A DNA stretch of 64,000 nt from Symsagittifera roscoffensis. Taxonomy: Eukaryota; Xenacoelomorpha; Acoela; Convolutidae. Positions 59,501 to 62,500 of this stretch are shown here, piece by piece. Where the stretch lies: the NCBI RefSeq assembly GCF_963678635.1, contig NC_087068.1:51190563-51254562 (forward strand), given 5' to 3'. Position numbers and translations under genes: made by a program. Under the pieces are notes generated by a model. It did not search any database and was not told where the DNA came from. It saw nothing but the letters and a program-made list of their open reading frames with translations. Every line of letters begins with the position of its first letter. The first letter of the stretch is position 1.

Positions 59501-62500
59501 ATTCAATCAAAACTTGCAGCAGATAAAAATATTAGCCGAAATTACCAAAATGTTAAACTTTGTCAATTTTTTTTTTTCAAGTAACATGGATATTTTTGCT
59601 CGGATCGAGAAAACTTCGTAAAATGACTTCAATCAAAGTTTTATAATTTTGTTAATTTCGGCCAATAATTCTATCTGCTTTGAATTTTAATTGAACTGCC
59701 ATACAATGTTGTTTGAATTTGAGTGTCTGATTAGCCAATCAGGTTCAACCATAATATTTAGAGTTCAAGAAAGATGTAGAAATACTGATTTTGGGCCGTT
59801 TAGTGCATAAGACCCAAAAGTGTCTTTGTTTTAGCATGCACACTACAAGCGGGGATGAAACTGAGCCTTTCCACTCAAGAAAAGTTCAATTTAATCTTTC
59901 AAGTAAGTCCCTCGATTAAATATTTTTTTTTCGAAATATTGGCTATAAATGAACACTTAGAGGCTCTCATTCGTCGAATTTGCTATATCTGGCTGTTGTA
60001 TGGGATGCGTTCGGTAAACCGATGTATCAGTAGATTACCAGGTCAGTAAATCGAATTGCATAATAATTTCTCCAGCTGCCTTTTTTCTAAGATTTATAGA
60101 ACGGAATTTTGCTGAGGTGTAATATTATTATAAATTTGTTAGGATCGCGTCAAGGGTCCTTTTATTGCATTTTTAGCTCAAATTTCTGTTTTGTGAAAGA
60201 AATATGCGTTTTTGCTCTTTATCTGATGTGATTATATAATTGAATGGTGCAATAAATGTAGATTTTGTCTTACTGATCTGGTAAGCTTGTTTTCGGTTTA
60301 CTGATACAGTTGAGGGACATAGAAGCTGCAAATGTTTGATTTCAATGAGCAAACGAACGAATTTTTGTTCTTGCTTTTTTCGTTTTCTCGACAATTATTT
60401 AAGATAGAGGGTTGAAATTTGGCAAATGCTAGTTGAAACTGTTCGCAAGGATAAGCCAAGCCAAAGGTTGAAATCTAGTTTCGAAGGCGTCATTTAACCA
60501 GTATATCATAATTAGTTTTGGAAGGGTTCTTGCTGTGATAACTTCCTCGCAAAAAAGTAAAGAACTTGGAGTTTATGGGCTCAAATTGGTTCGTTGAAGC
60601 TGATTAGCTTGAATTATTCTTTATGCAGCCAGAAAAGTCAGACAAGAGAAGCAACTGCGCTGATCCATGCTTAGGATACTAAATAGCAGTTAATTTGTCT
60701 CTAAATTATTTTCAAACTTTTGGTATAAGCGCCCAAGAACTTTTAATGTCTGTCGTCCAGACAGATATGACAGTTTTTTTTGACGCCGGAAGAAATAACT
60801 ATTTCAATTTTTTTCTGTCGTTTTTCGGCTGCATGAAGAATTAGTCAAGTTCATCAGCTTCGCAACAAACCAATTTGAGCCCCTAAATTCATTTTCAACA
60901 GCAAGAACCGTTCCAAAAGTAGTTATGATATACTGGCTAATTTACGGCTTTGAAACCAGATCTCTAATAATTTGACCTTGGCAAAGTCCTTAAAAATAGT
61001 TCCATGTAGCATTTGTTAAAATTTTAACTCTCTATATTTTGTAGTTGCAGAAAAAAACGACAAAAAAGTGAAAAAATGTCCATTTGCTTGTTGAAATCAA
61101 AAATTCGAACATCTTTGCCCGTGAATGTACATTGGTTTACTGACCTGACCTATCACCATTTTATGATTGGTTCAGAGTTATCACCAGTTGCTTTTTTATT
61201 GACAGAGAAAGAAAGGCCGTATGCATATAAACCCTCGCGTGCACAAAAACGAGATCTGACCAAGGTAACAAAAGATCTGCAGTTTTTAAAGTTCATTAAT
61301 ATCGAAAGTGAAAAGCTTATTGCTTGAAATGTACCAATAAAATACTCATTAAGGGTTACTTTTTCAAAACAACCTGCTGAAAATGATTCAGCTGTTGACC
61401 AAGACGCGGTTTGATTGATTCAGAATCAAATTTAGACTCGGGTCTCTTGCAAATAGATCAAAATACACCATTATTTTTTTTCTGTGCAGAGCACACCCAT
61501 GCATCTTAAAGACGACTGTGATCACCACGCGTTCAACGTGCAAGGCATAAGTCCACTAATGGCCAACTATCTCAGCAGAAACGTCACAAAGTCAACCATG
61601 TCTTCAAACCAAGTTCTGATTGGTCGAACTGAATTGAAGCCGCAAACAGCTCGACCAATCAGAAAAGAGAAAGAACCAATTGATTTAGACGATGAAAATG
61701 TGACGTATGCGCAGTTTGTATCACAGAAGTTCAAAGATAATCGGAAAGTGTTGAAAGATCTTTCGGAGAAGGAGACGAAGTTTAACAAAGAGTAAGTTCA
61801 AAAGTTGGCTGGAACTAGCTGTAACTATTTTAAGCGTCGATGCGCATGTTCAGACTCTTATATAGGTCGTGATGATTTTTTCGCTTTTCAGAAAAGTGTT
61901 CGAATTTGTTCAGGCTGAAAATTACTTTTTCGCGGCTTGAATTTGATCCAGTTTGCTCAAATTGAGTTAGTTTCATCAAAAAAGACAATCACTAATTGTT
62001 CTTGAAATTCAAAGAGCTTCAAGGGCATACATTTTTTCTTTGAAATTTGAATTTTGAAGTCAATTTATTTTTTCTGTTTCCTTGAGTTCATTGACTTTTG
62101 TCCAACTGTCTGTTGGCGGTGATATGTTACAAAAGGTGGTAATTTTGAGTGTAGCGCATGCAGTAAATTTGAGAACTATAATGCATAATATAGTCAATTC
62201 ATTTTCAATCAATTATATTACTACTAAGATAGTTTTTGTAGATATATTACTCTGCCAGATGAAATGCTATTCAAAAATTCAAAATTTAGAGTTGTTGGTC
62301 AAGAAATTTGGCTTTTGAAACAAAGTATAAATAATGTGCGAAGTATAACAAAAAGCGATGCAGCTATTCCAATTGAACCTACCACCTATTATAATATGGT
62401 GGAATCCCTCATACGCGAAGGACCGAATGCGCGAAAATAAAAATCAGCCAATCAGATTTCAGTAATCTAAAATTTGCAAACAAAGTAAACATTTACAGGG

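Larger units (their letters stand above)
56190..59834 (+). other. Intron 9
   Basis: 3.6 kb without exons. Contains a SINE-like unit (57656), copies of both dispersed intron repeats, a poly(G) run near 58805 and the foldback element at 59361-59815, which ends 19 bp before exon 10. Confidence 0.5.

Noticed and set aside
61076-61327. 83-codon frame around exon 11
   Set aside because: Most of it lies in the right arm of the foldback element. Only the last part (61206-61264) has an acceptor, a donor and the right phase.
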